Assembly: GCA_964560565.1 (NCBI GenBank)
Contig: CAZLMF010000002.1
Coordinates: forward strand, 1 to 37,679
Length of the DNA: 37,679 nucleotides
From: CAZLMF01 sp964560565
GTDB lineage: Bacteria > Bacillota > Clostridia > Oscillospirales > Ruminococcaceae
Direction: 5' to 3'
In this document: positions 7,524 to 15,909 of the stretch, piece by piece
Position numbering within the stretch: position 1 is the stretch's first letter
How the letters are laid out: every line of letters begins with the position of its first letter
Notes under the pieces: model-generated
The model's database searches: none
Seen by the model: the letters and a program-made list of their open reading frames with translations, nothing else
Told to the model about the DNA's origin: nothing
Position numbers and translations under genes: made by a program

Positions 7524-8909
7524 TTACTTTAGATACGCATTGTAAGTGTCAATTTCCGCTTGAATTGCTGCCTCATACTTACCGCGCATTGTCTGCCATG
7601 AATCGGTAACTTCAGGGTTGAAGCCGGTGTCGTACATCTCAGTGATATTTTTTCTGATTTCCTGAGAGAAACCAAGTGAAACGTCAACAATTAGATTTGC
7701 CTTTTCGCCACGAAGCTCCATCATCAAATCAAACTGCTCATCTGTAAAGCCTGTACCTCTCTTCTTTTCAGTACCGTTTACATAGAAATCCTTGTAAAGA
7801 GCTAGGAACTCGTCATCGGTCATCATTACACGGCAGCTGTTTAGGAATGCAACTGCGCCTTCGATGTTTTTAGAGCCCTTAATAACCAAGTAACTAAAGG
7901 AACTACCCGGTGTGTAATAAGTTGTGCTGTTAGGATCGCGAGGATATGGTACAAAGAACAAATCCCTGTCAGGAAGTGCTCTCATGTAGCCTGATAAAGT
8001 ATCAATACCAGCAGAATAGAACAAAATTTTGCCGTCTGCAAGTGGTGCGTCAGACTGATAATTGCTAAGGACTCCATCATTCTTAAGCTTTGTCAAAAAG
8101 TCCATTGTGCGCTCAACGTCTTTATCATAGATATTGTGTGCAAGAGTTCCATCCTCGGAAACGGAAATCAGTGACTTACCTGTTGTAGCAACAAAGTCTG
8201 AAGGAGTGTTGCTCCTGCAAGCATAGCCCCAGACATTCTCACCCATATCACTGCGTAAATCCTTAAATTCGTAAACCATGTCTGAGAAGGCATTCCAGTC
8301 CCATTTGCCCTCTAGATATAGGTCGTATGGATCGTCAAGGCCAAGTTCTGAAACTAAATCGCGGTCATACTGTAATACAGCGCCATTAGTTACAGTCCAA
8401 GGGAAGTAGTAGTGCTGACCATTCCATGCATACTGCTCAACAACGTCTGCAACGCCTGCCCAAAGGGGGCTTTCAATGTCGATATAATCATCGAGTGCCT
8501 CATAGTGACCAGCAGCAAAGCCAGATGGGAAAATCGTGTCCTCTTTTGGGGTAATATCCGGTGGATCGCCACTAAGCACTAGGTTTGCAAGTTTGTCGGA
8601 CCAATCCGCCCAAGCAACGTTCTCGTACTCGACAGTTCCGCCAAAGCGCTCCTTGAATATCTCAATTGCAGGGGCAACGTCGGGGCTATCATCGGGACCA
8701 TAGTAACCGAACCAAGTGATAGTCTTGTTTTCAAGTTCAACACTGAATTCGTCGCCGTCGATTTCGAGATCGCTAAATACGCTCTCTACACCGGCACGGC
8801 TTGAGTTATAGAACTCCTCTGAGCTTGTACCTGAGCCATCGCAAGCAGCAAGGCTAAGTACCAATGAAGCTGTCAAAAGAGTAGCTATAACGGGCTTCAA
8901 AAATTTCAT
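7524..8909 (-). CDS. Extracellular solute-binding lipoprotein 1 (ABC sugar type)
   Basis: A 461-residue family 1 solute-binding protein. The signal peptide ends in the lipobox LSLAAC, with Cys at residue 23 as lipidation site, so it should be anchored on the outer face of the membrane and present a carbohydrate to an ABC permease. Typical family features are KDRFGG-like and ANLVLSGDPPDI segments in the N-lobe and EGAVAFLNSCRVMM in the C-lobe. I chose the ATG at 8909 because GGAGGAGG stands upstream and the signal peptide begins exactly there. It closely resembles the proteins at 9145-10527 and 20505-21890 over the full length. No permease or ATPase gene is adjacent; it has its own promoter, operator-like site and terminator. 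The ligand is unknown; the glgP/GH13 neighbours suggest an alpha-glucan oligosaccharide, an inference only. Confidence 0.88.
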   Translation of the reverse strand: MKFLKPVIATLLTASLVLSLAACDGSGTSSEEFYNSSRAGVESVFSDLEIDGDEFSVELENKTITWFGYYGPDDSPDVAPAIEIFKERFGGTVEYENVAWADWSDKLANLVLSGDPPDITPKEDTIFPSGFAAGHYEALDDYIDIESPLWAGVADVVEQYAWNGQHYYFPWTVTNGAVLQYDRDLVSELGLDDPYDLYLEGKWDWNAFSDMVYEFKDLRSDMGENVWGYACRSNTPSDFVATTGKSLISVSEDGTLAHNIYDKDVERTMDFLTKLKNDGVLSNYQSDAPLADGKILFYSAGIDTLSGYMRALPDRDLFFVPYPRDPNSTTYYTPGSSFSYLVIKGSKNIEGAVAFLNSCRVMMTDDEFLALYKDFYVNGTEKKRGTGFTDEQFDLMMELRGEKANLIVDVSLGFSQEIRKNITEMYDTGFNPEVTDSWQTMRGKYEAAIQAEIDTYNAYLK

Positions 8910-8942
8910 AATATTCCTCCTCCATATGTATTGCAATAATGA

Positions 8943-8966
8943 AAAGGTGTAAACGAATACACCTTT
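8943..8966. promoter_or_regulatory. Operator-like palindrome before solute-binding gene 1
   Basis: AAAGGTGTA (8943-8951), six bases AACGAA, then TACACCTTT (8958-8966): a perfect 9-bp inverted repeat. Its centre TGTAAACGAATACA fits the TGTA-NN-CG-NN-TACA pattern seen before the other two paralogues. It starts about 12 bases downstream of the -10 box, where a bound repressor would block transcription. Confidence 0.6.
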
Positions 8967-8977
8967 GCCATATAGAT

Positions 8978-9006
8978 ATGATACCAAAATAATATTTTGT
9001 TGTCAA
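8978..9006 (-). promoter_or_regulatory. Promoter of solute-binding gene 1
   Basis: On the minus strand, consensus TTGACA (9006-9001), a 17-base spacer, and TATCAT (8983-8978). Spacing and -35 match the promoters of the other two paralogues exactly. Confidence 0.75.
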
Positions 9007-9103
9007 TGGTCATATAGTTGAATGTAAGCAATAATGTTTTGTATATTTTCTACAACAGAAACAACATTACATCCAAAAGGTGATAAAACAGTATTTACAA
9101 ACA

Positions 9104-9130
9104 AAAAGCGGAGCATTAAGCTCCGCTTTT
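9104..9130 (-). terminator. Terminator of solute-binding gene 2
   Basis: AAAAGCGGAGC (9104-9114), loop ATTAA, GCTCCGCTTTT (9120-9130). On the minus strand it follows the stop of gene 2 by about 14 bases and ends in a T-run. The flank up to the stop (AATAATTTAACTTT) is nearly the same as that after gene 1, so the 3' region was duplicated with the gene. Confidence 0.85.
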
Positions 9131-9144
9131 AATAATTTAACTTT

Positions 9145-10527
9145 TTACTTTAGATACGTATTGTAAGTGTCGATTTCTGCTTGAATTGCTGCCTCATACT
9201 TACCGCGTATTGTCTGCCATGAATCAGTAGACTCGGGGTTGAAACCGGTGTCGTACATCTCAGTTATATTGTCTCTGATTTCCTGAGAGAAACCAAGAGA
9301 AACGTCAACAATTAGATTTGATTTCTCACCGCGCAGTTCCATCATTAAAGCAAACTGCTCATCTGTGAAGCCTGAGCCTCTTGTGGTTGCTGTTCCGTTT
9401 ACATAGAAATCCTTGTAAAGAGCCAGGAATTCGTCATCGGTCATCATTACACGGCAGCTGTTTAGGAATGCAACAGCACCTTCAATATTCTTTGAACCCT
9501 TAATAACTAGGTAGCTAAAAGAGCCGCCTGGTGTATAATAGGTTTCACTGTTAGGATCACGAGGATATGGCACAAAGAACAAATCCTTTTCCGGAAGAGC
9601 TCTCATATAGCCGCCAAGGGTATCCAGTCCCCAAGAGTAGAATAAGATTTTGCCATCTGCCAAAGGAGCATTGCTCTGAAAGTTGCCAAGTACGCCATCG
9701 TTTTTAAGGTTTGTAAGGAAGTCCATTGTGCGCTCAACATCCTTGTCGTAGATATTGTGTGCAAGAGTTCCATCCTCAGAAACATAAACTAGCGACTTAC
9801 CAGTGGTAGCAACAAAACTAGAGGGCGTTAAAGATGTGCCTGCATAGCCCCAAACATTTTCACCCATGTCGCCACGCAAATCCTTGAATTCATAAACCAT
9901 GTCTGAAAAAGTGTTCCAATCCCACTTACCCTGAAGGTATAAATCGTATGGATCTTCCAGTCCAAGCTCTGAAACTAAATCACGGTCATATTGAAGAACT
10001 GAGCCGTTATTTATTGTCCAAGGGTAGTAGTAATGCTCACCGTTCCATGCATACTGCTCAATAACCTCCGAAACGCCAGCCCAAAGAGGACTGTTCATGT
10101 CGATATAATCATCAAGCGCTTCATAGTGACCTGCAGCAAAACCAGATGGGAAGATTGAGTCCTCTTTAGGGGTAATATCAGGTGGATCGCCACTAAGCAC
10201 TAGATTTGCAAGTTTATCGCTCCAATCCGCCCATCCCACGCTTTCGTACTCAATTGTTCCGCCAAAGCGGTCCTTGAATATCTGAACAGCAGGGGCAATA
10301 TCCGGACCATCGGGTCCATAATAACCAAACCATCTAATGGTCTTGTTCTCAAGCTCGACATCAAACTCATCGCCTGAAAGACTTACATTGCTAAAAGCGC
10401 TTTCTGCGCCTTCACGGTCTGAGTTATAGAAATCTTCCGAGCTTGTGCCTGTGCCGCCGCAAGCTGCAAGGCTAAGCACCATTGAAGCTGTCAAAAGAGT
10501 AGCTATAACTGACTTCAAGATTTTCAT
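9145..10527 (-). CDS. Extracellular solute-binding lipoprotein 2 (ABC sugar type)
   Basis: A 460-residue paralogue of gene 1, with lipobox LSLAAC (Cys 23) and the same N-lobe (FKDRFGGTIEYE, ANLVLSGDPPDITPKED) and C-lobe motifs. The start at 10527 has GGAGGAGG upstream. Most differences from gene 1 are single substitutions in the N-terminal linker and in surface and probable pocket residues, for example PWTINNGSVLQYDRD against PWTVTNGAVLQYDRD. It is monocistronic, with its own promoter, two operator-like sites and a terminator. No transporter partner lies in the window; permease and ATPase must be encoded elsewhere or shared. Confidence 0.88.
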   Translation of the reverse strand: MKILKSVIATLLTASMVLSLAACGGTGTSSEDFYNSDREGAESAFSNVSLSGDEFDVELENKTIRWFGYYGPDGPDIAPAVQIFKDRFGGTIEYESVGWADWSDKLANLVLSGDPPDITPKEDSIFPSGFAAGHYEALDDYIDMNSPLWAGVSEVIEQYAWNGEHYYYPWTINNGSVLQYDRDLVSELGLEDPYDLYLQGKWDWNTFSDMVYEFKDLRGDMGENVWGYAGTSLTPSSFVATTGKSLVYVSEDGTLAHNIYDKDVERTMDFLTNLKNDGVLGNFQSNAPLADGKILFYSWGLDTLGGYMRALPEKDLFFVPYPRDPNSETYYTPGGSFSYLVIKGSKNIEGAVAFLNSCRVMMTDDEFLALYKDFYVNGTATTRGSGFTDEQFALMMELRGEKSNLIVDVSLGFSQEIRDNITEMYDTGFNPESTDSWQTIRGKYEAAIQAEIDTYNTYLK

Positions 10528-10560
10528 TTTTCTCCTCCTCCATATATAGTGCCTACTAAT

Positions 10561-10574
10561 TGTAAACGATTATA
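10561..10574. promoter_or_regulatory. Operator-like site, proximal, before solute-binding gene 2
   Basis: TGTAAACGATTATA, one base off the TGTA-NN-CG-NN-TACA pattern. It lies in the leader about 34 bases before the start codon. Confidence 0.45.
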
Positions 10575-10662
10575 ATTCTATGTGATAAAAATGCGCAAAA
10601 TAGCTAATAGTTATTGAAACAATCAAACACAATAAGCAGTTTGCACAAAGCAGCACATAGAT

Positions 10663-10676
10663 GTATACGATTACAC
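10663..10676. promoter_or_regulatory. Operator-like site, distal, before solute-binding gene 2
   Basis: TGTATACGATTACA fits TGTA-NN-CG-NN-TACA perfectly and is identical to the site at 21975-21988 before gene 3. It lies about 9-22 bases downstream of the expected transcription start. The central CG in a 14-bp palindrome is typical of LacI-family operators. Confidence 0.65.
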
Positions 10677-10691
10677 TAGCACTATATTATA

Positions 10692-10720
10692 AGAATAACA
10701 AAATTCATACTTACTGTCAA
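10692..10720 (-). promoter_or_regulatory. Promoter of solute-binding gene 2
   Basis: On the minus strand, TTGACA (10720-10715), a 17-base spacer, and TATTCT (10697-10692). The surrounding sequence, including GTCACTTGACA, is conserved in the gene 3 promoter. Confidence 0.78.
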
Positions 10721-10834
10721 GTGACGAAGCAATGAATTATACTAAGGTTAATTTGTGCATTGTTACAACAAAATTATTATATCCACAGCATAGGTGGAAA
10801 TGTATTTTCTCTTAAACCTTTATTTGCTAAAAAA

Positions 10835-10852
10835 GCGGAGCTTGCGCTCCGC
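10835..10852 (-). terminator. Terminator of the transglutaminase/LemA operon
   Basis: GCGGAGC-TTGC-GCTCCGC, read on the minus strand and followed by TTTTTTAGC. It lies 35 bases after the stop of the last gene. It has the same stem as the solute-binding gene terminators but a different loop, shared with the one at 20471. Confidence 0.8.
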
Positions 10853-10887
10853 CTTTCGTACAGGTGTTTTTCAACATTGTGAATACT

Positions 10888-13506
10888 TTAATCAATGATA
10901 ATTTCATACCCTGTCAAATCAGCAAAGGCTTCCATTGGAAGATAAACTTCACCGTCAACTATTCGTGGAGCTTCCGAAAGCTCCATTAAAGTGCTGTAAT
11001 AATACTCGTCATAGCAAATTAAAGTTGTTGAATCAACGAACAAGATATACATAACCGAATCTGTGAACCATGAGTTAATAATTATCGCATCCATGCTAAG
11101 GAATTGCTCATAGTCATCTCTTACAAAAGTACCGATATCATAATCGAATTCTGAAATGTACTCGTAAATTTCGTCATAATTCGTAAGAAAATTAAAATTA
11201 TAACTATGCATGCCAGCGGGCATATTATCTGTTCTGAGTGACTCTACAAACGATTCACCCTGGGCATAAAACTCGTTTTCAATTTCTATTACAAGCAGTT
11301 CATCACTTACATCAACACCTTCTATGATAACAGTAGGTTCATCTTCTATGCTCACATCGGGCTCATTCCAACTGCTGTAATCCTCGCTGGATTCAATGTA
11401 CTCGCTATGCCCGGGGTCGTTCCAATCATTATACTTGTCGCCGGGGTCATTCCAATCCTCGGACACATCGCTCACATCATCGGATAAGTTTGCCGCATCC
11501 TCCTTGTACCAGTTTGCATAGCTGTATTTAGACCCATTAGCGGCAGGCAGCAATACTGCAAGGAAATCACGGTTATGAGCATTTGACTTTGTTTTTGCCT
11601 TAAATTTAGCAGCAATCCCTTCATTAAAGTTAAACCAATCATAAGTAGTGTCAACAAGTGTTTGCGTACCATTAATCAACTCCCAGTGAGGCGTGTCTAT
11701 CCAAGTGACGTCCATATAATAGAAATCACCGCCTAAAAAGAGCAAATTCCATAGGTGGTCACAGCTACTTAGCCTTGTACACCCAATCCCAAGGGCATTC
11801 ATATAGTAATGAAAAGCCGATGCATACCCTGAGCATATAACCTCATTAGTCACAATAGCGGAATAAATACCTTGCCCGTATTTACAGCTTTGAGGGTTTT
11901 CTGAGTATACATTTACTTTGCACAGATAATCAACAATATACTTAACCTTGTCAATATCAGAGTTAAGCTGATTTGCAGCGGCAATAACGGGTGCTGAACG
12001 GGTAGTTATATCCGATAGTGCTTTATCAATGCCGATTTGCATAATATCATCATCCAGTAAAATTTCTATCGTTGTTATGTTTTCGGTATCCACAGGCCCG
12101 TAGGAATGCCCTCGGATAAACATAAATTCAGGGTTATCCCATACCACAGCGTTAATGACCGCATCCGCCTCATCAGATGTAATCCCAAAATCATAGTAGT
12201 TAATACTAAAATTACCACGCTGAATGGCGGTTGCAAGCACATCATAAGCTTTTTGCTGCCGACTTGATAACGCTTCTCTATAAAACTGCCTACCCGTCGT
12301 TTTATAGCTAATCACACTCATGTCATAGCCTGGGTTGTACTCATACGCTATATCGTCTCCAGTATCACCGGGGTCACTCATATCACCCGGGTCGCTCCAC
12401 TCTTCATTTACATAATCATCAACAATGTCACCGAGTCCGCCCCAGTAAATAGAGTCAATCCACTGATCCCCTGCGTACTCGATAAGAGCCTCGCTTATCA
12501 GTGCACCCAATGTTTCCGAGTCAATCAAATAACCGGAGTTTAACAGCTCGTTTTTTATCTTTTCAATGATATAGTCCGCAAACAGCTCCCAAAATTCGGA
12601 ATCATACCATTCCCCATACCCATCGCCTGGGTCACTCATATCGCCTGGGTCGCTCCATTCCTCGATATAATCGGAGATAAGATCCCCCATGCCAAGCCAA
12701 CGGTCATAATCGTCAAGGTCGTTAATGTCAATTAAATCCCCTTTGCCATCTTGACGAATATCTACACCGCCCTTGTAAAGGGCAGGGGTGGGTGCGCTGG
12801 AATTAGCCTTATCGACTTGCTTAGAAGCTTTAGGGGCGTTTTTGCGCTCGCTATAAACAGCATTATTGTTGCTAATTTCTTTTGCATGAACACTGCCATA
12901 TAAATCTGTAAAAGCTGCCGTTATATCCCCAGACGAATAGTCAATTCCGTCGGTTGCAGAGTATTCGAGCTCGTCAATCGGTATGCTGACTAAAGCCTCC
13001 TTCGTATAATGAGCGTAGTTATTTGACAACTCCTCATACAGCTTTAATTGCTCAGCTGTAAGCAAATCATCTTTTCCGCTTATTTTAAGCAACCCAGTAA
13101 CAATAACCGCAATAAACGCAAGAATAAGCACACCCGCAACTGCTGCTGTCACAACAAGAATTTTCTTGTTTGTCATGTTTTCATTTTTCGAAGCAGTCAA
13201 AACTGCCTTTTTTCCTTTGGCATTCCTTTGCGGCGAAATGCCGCTTTGTGCCACCATTGCGTATATATCCGAAAGTAAAAATGAAGGACCACCTTGCCAG
13301 AAAAGTCGCTCACCATCCGTTTGAGGCTTATCAAACAAACCGTTTTCAATGAGCGCTTCAAAGGCGGGTTCCTGTATCCGTCTGCCAAGCTCCAACAATA
13401 TCGTATGACCACTAGATAGAGTGATACCAAAGCAATCCCCGTCCAATGCGCTAACATGAACGATTATAGCCTTTTCATTTTTACAGTTGTGTTGAAGAAT
13501 TTTCAT
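10888..13506 (-). CDS. Large membrane-anchored transglutaminase-like protein with WSDPGD repeats
   Basis: An 872-residue protein of mosaic build. Residues about 10-90 resemble a DUF2442 domain (LSSGHTILLEL, ALIENGLFD, WQGG). A membrane segment follows at about 115-138, so the rest is probably extracellular. Two similar blocks each end in EEWSDPGDMSDPGD (about 282 and 370). A transglutaminase-like core has Cys in VICSGYASAF (about 558), His in CDHLWNLL (about 583) and Asp in YMDVTW (about 599), a complete papain-like triad. Acidic WNDPGD repeats follow at about 685-700. The C-terminal part (VDGEVYLPMEAFADLTGY) resembles a copper amine oxidase N-terminal-like (stalk) repeat. The ATG at 13506 follows a G-rich site (GCGGGGG); a TTG seven codons upstream lacks one. 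Last gene of a six-gene operon. Cross-linking, peptidase or only peptide-binding activity is undetermined. Confidence 0.75.
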   Translation of the reverse strand: MKILQHNCKNEKAIIVHVSALDGDCFGITLSSGHTILLELGRRIQEPAFEALIENGLFDKPQTDGERLFWQGGPSFLLSDIYAMVAQSGISPQRNAKGKKAVLTASKNENMTNKKILVVTAAVAGVLILAFIAVIVTGLLKISGKDDLLTAEQLKLYEELSNNYAHYTKEALVSIPIDELEYSATDGIDYSSGDITAAFTDLYGSVHAKEISNNNAVYSERKNAPKASKQVDKANSSAPTPALYKGGVDIRQDGKGDLIDINDLDDYDRWLGMGDLISDYIEEWSDPGDMSDPGDGYGEWYDSEFWELFADYIIEKIKNELLNSGYLIDSETLGALISEALIEYAGDQWIDSIYWGGLGDIVDDYVNEEWSDPGDMSDPGDTGDDIAYEYNPGYDMSVISYKTTGRQFYREALSSRQQKAYDVLATAIQRGNFSINYYDFGITSDEADAVINAVVWDNPEFMFIRGHSYGPVDTENITTIEILLDDDIMQIGIDKALSDITTRSAPVIAAANQLNSDIDKVKYIVDYLCKVNVYSENPQSCKYGQGIYSAIVTNEVICSGYASAFHYYMNALGIGCTRLSSCDHLWNLLFLGGDFYYMDVTWIDTPHWELINGTQTLVDTTYDWFNFNEGIAAKFKAKTKSNAHNRDFLAVLLPAANGSKYSYANWYKEDAANLSDDVSDVSEDWNDPGDKYNDWNDPGHSEYIESSEDYSSWNEPDVSIEDEPTVIIEGVDVSDELLVIEIENEFYAQGESFVESLRTDNMPAGMHSYNFNFLTNYDEIYEYISEFDYDIGTFVRDDYEQFLSMDAIIINSWFTDSVMYILFVDSTTLICYDEYYYSTLMELSEAPRIVDGEVYLPMEAFADLTGYEIIID
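12362..12660. repeat. Internal duplication encoding the WSDPGD blocks
   Basis: The stretch around 12366-12400 and that around 12626-12658 are nearly the same in DNA, both encoding EEWSDPGDMSDPGD. The protein segments just before them also match (GDLISDYI against GDIVDDYV). This points to a tandem duplication of about 88 codons inside the gene, later diverged in the middle. Confidence 0.7.
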
Positions 13507-13576
13507 AAGCAACCCCCGCACTTTCAAGCAAATTTTTCTTACTGGGGTAAATGATGCGTATCATGAACGGCGTTTT

Positions 13577-14326
13577 TTACCCGTGCATCTTAATGTACTC
13601 ATCACCGTATGAATCCCAGTACAGCGTGTTTTCATTTATAATTTCAATCTCGTCATCGTTGTCATTTTCGAAGATAATTAGAATTAAGTCGTCTTCAATT
13701 TCATACTCAAAGGCATTTTCAGCTCCGGAAATAAACCAAATCCCAGTATAATCATCATAGAATTCAAGAAAATCCTCACTGTCAAGATTGCCATCAAGGT
13801 AGAATGCCCCCGTCACAGATTCAACATCAATGTTAGAATCCTCGGTGTCAATCGACGAGCCCTCATAATCCCAATCAAACTCGACTTCATCATCCCTTGT
13901 ATACACTCCCTCATAATCGCCGCCTGATAAAAGAATGGTGTTATCGTCCATAAACCAAAATGAATATGGATGCGCATCGGCAAAATCAAGGCAATCCAAG
14001 CGAACTTCAGCCATACCACGAACGGAATCACCGTCGTAAAAAGGCGCAATTGCAAACTCAACTGAAAGCTCATCGAGATTTCTAAAGGAAAGGACAAAAC
14101 TAAAATCGTCGTTCATAAAACTACCCGACCATAGCGAGAGATAATGCAGTTCATCCTCATCGAATTCGCTTTCCGTGCTAGAAGATTCCTCATTAGAGGT
14201 TATCTGCTGCGTATTATCATAGGAAGCCTCTGAGGATATGCTACTCCTATCCTCATCCTTTTCACAAGCGGTTGCTGTAAAAAGCAAAACTGCCGCCATA
14301 AGTGATAAAGCTATCTTTTTTACCAT
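13577..14326 (-). CDS. Acidic lipoprotein of unknown function
   Basis: A 249-residue secreted lipoprotein: signal peptide with lipobox TATAC (Cys 21), a Ser/Glu-rich linker to about residue 58, then a very acidic beta-rich domain with short repeated ideas such as SLWSGSF, YEGVYTR and VTGAFYLDG. No known family recognised. The ATG at 14326 is nine bases after AGAGGA; another in-frame ATG three codons earlier touches the ribosome site and is less likely. It follows lemA by 28 bases and precedes the large transglutaminase-like gene by 70. Its position suggests a partner or substrate of the transglutaminase-like proteins; this is inference. Confidence 0.75.
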   Translation of the reverse strand: MVKKIALSLMAAVLLFTATACEKDEDRSSISSEASYDNTQQITSNEESSSTESEFDEDELHYLSLWSGSFMNDDFSFVLSFRNLDELSVEFAIAPFYDGDSVRGMAEVRLDCLDFADAHPYSFWFMDDNTILLSGGDYEGVYTRDDEVEFDWDYEGSSIDTEDSNIDVESVTGAFYLDGNLDSEDFLEFYDDYTGIWFISGAENAFEYEIEDDLILIIFENDNDDEIEIINENTLYWDSYGDEYIKMHG

Positions 14327-14354
14327 TAAAACCATTCCTCTCGTTAAACCTAAT

Positions 14355-14894
14355 TTATATTTCAATTTCTACATCTACACGCTTATTTTCCTCAGCTTCA
14401 AAAAACTCAACGGGTTTTAGCCCCTTTTGCCTTCCGACAATGCTTTGGGGGAAAACCCCCAGCAGTTGATTTAATATGGAAACATTTGCGTTGTAGAAAC
14501 GGCGGGATGCTTGCAAATGCTCCTCCACATCACGAATACCTTTTTGCAACTCTTGAAAGACTTCACTGGATTTTAGCTCCGGATAGCCTTCCGCGAGTAT
14601 GTTTATTTTCCTAACCATCTCGTCCATTTGCTCTATCGCTTCTTGTCGCTGTGACATGGATATATTTTGCCGCAACTTTATAACCTTCTCGAAAGCATCT
14701 GTTTCATGTATAGCATATTTACGGCATACATCAAGCATTTTCGTCAGTGTGTCATATCGCTTAATCAGTGCAACGTCAATACCTGACTCGCTTTCCTTGA
14801 TTTTAACAGCAATACGTGCAAAGCGGTTAGATATTGATATGTACCACAAAAGCACCACCACTAAAATAGCAACTACAACTATAGCAATTTCCAT
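14355..14894 (-). CDS. lemA: LemA family membrane protein
   Basis: A 179-residue LemA protein: one N-terminal membrane segment (residues 4-20) with the long helical bundle outside or inside the membrane not certain. Family features are NRF near residue 24, the RYDTLTKML helix and the signature SRRFYNANVSILNQLLGVFP near residue 130. GGGAGG stands seven bases before the start. DUF3137 lies 14 bases upstream; LemA and DUF3137 genes commonly pair, which supports both calls. The role of LemA in bacteria is not settled; envelope maintenance and antigen processing have been suggested in different organisms. Confidence 0.92.
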   Translation of the reverse strand: MEIAIVVVAILVVVLLWYISISNRFARIAVKIKESESGIDVALIKRYDTLTKMLDVCRKYAIHETDAFEKVIKLRQNISMSQRQEAIEQMDEMVRKINILAEGYPELKSSEVFQELQKGIRDVEEHLQASRRFYNANVSILNQLLGVFPQSIVGRQKGLKPVEFFEAEENKRVDVEIEI

Positions 14895-14908
14895 GTTATG
14901 CCCTCCCG

Positions 14909-15877
14909 TTATTCCTCTAATTCAAGCAGTAAATCTATACGATTGCGCAAGGTTGAAGCTTGATATGCAATTTCACCCTGCTGCTCAGCTACGGTGGTAT
15001 TTCCAAACACACAACCGTCAAAGCTATCATCCCTTCTGACAATTATATATAGCTTGCTTCCTTCAAACAAAACAGCAAAATGGTCGGAAATAATTTCGTC
15101 TAAGCGCTGCAGCCCATGTATGCGCCTCGGTGAAAGGATAATACGCCCGCCAATTTGGTCTGTGCAGGCAACTTCATAATCACGGTTGAACTCCATAGAC
15201 TCCGTCACAAGCTCATTGCTTTCCCTACCGAAAAACTGTGCTAGCTTTGACCTACCTGTTATGCCTTTTATGTGAGGGAATCCTTCAGTAAAAAACAACA
15301 GCTTTGTGGGATAGGGCTTTTCACGCTCAATGCAGGTGAAGGAGCCGCTGAAAACCTGCACCTCTTCTTGAACAGTATCTGTTTGGGTGTTGCCGTCGCT
15401 ATCCGTGTTTGTCACTCTGCGATCTTCTAAAACATACAAGGAAACATCACTTCTAAAGAACTTTCTCCCTTTGTGGGTGGCACTAAGGTAATCCTCCCCA
15501 CGCATAATGTCAAAGCTTTGGAATATATTTAACTCCCTGAGCATCTGCTCATCAACAGAAGAAAGCCATTTATAATCCACATCTTCAAACACATTTTGCA
15601 GCTCTTGCGTCACTACAAGCCTTTTAAACTCAGTTTCAAATTTTGGGCGTTTTCTTTTGCCTACCATAACTATCGCAATCGCAACAATGGGAACACAAAC
15701 TGCAAGCCCAATCAATGCGCCGTTTATACTGCCAAGCACAAATCCCGTTATTGCACCGACAATGAAAAGAAATATAAACACTACCAACATAATGGAGTAA
15801 AGCCTTTTATCCGCTAGTCGCAGAGCTTCAAGCTCCTCAATCATGTTATTGCTTGAACTTACCTCATTATTATTCAT
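14909..15877 (-). CDS. DUF3137 membrane protein
   Basis: A 322-residue protein with two adjacent membrane segments (about 27-48 and 53-72) and a large soluble C-terminal domain. Segments such as FSGSFTCIEREKPYPTKLLF, and the pattern around FNRDYEVACTDQIGGRIILSP, match the DUF3137 family, which typically neighbours LemA. GGGAGG lies eight bases before the start at 15877. It is central in the six-gene operon, 32 bases after the lipoprotein gene and 14 before lemA. The function of the family is unknown. Confidence 0.85.
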   Translation of the reverse strand: MNNNEVSSSNNMIEELEALRLADKRLYSIMLVVFIFLFIVGAITGFVLGSINGALIGLAVCVPIVAIAIVMVGKRKRPKFETEFKRLVVTQELQNVFEDVDYKWLSSVDEQMLRELNIFQSFDIMRGEDYLSATHKGRKFFRSDVSLYVLEDRRVTNTDSDGNTQTDTVQEEVQVFSGSFTCIEREKPYPTKLLFFTEGFPHIKGITGRSKLAQFFGRESNELVTESMEFNRDYEVACTDQIGGRIILSPRRIHGLQRLDEIISDHFAVLFEGSKLYIIVRRDDSFDGCVFGNTTVAEQQGEIAYQASTLRNRIDLLLELEE

Positions 15878-15909
15878 GTTCTCAGCCTCCCGTCACCCTG
15901 TTAATGCCC

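Larger units (their letters stand above)
10528..10834. other. Intergenic region before solute-binding gene 2
   Basis: About 300 bases between solute-binding gene 2 and the terminator of the transglutaminase operon. It holds the gene 2 leader, two operator-like sites and the promoter (listed separately). From about 10735 to 10825 I see only AT-rich sequence with no ORF or clear motif. Confidence 0.6.

Noticed and set aside
13048..13457. Several open frames opposite or overlapping the large transglutaminase-like gene
   Set aside because: They lie inside a longer gene with clear domains, lack ribosome sites and have low-complexity, Cys/His/Lys-rich translations typical of shadow frames.
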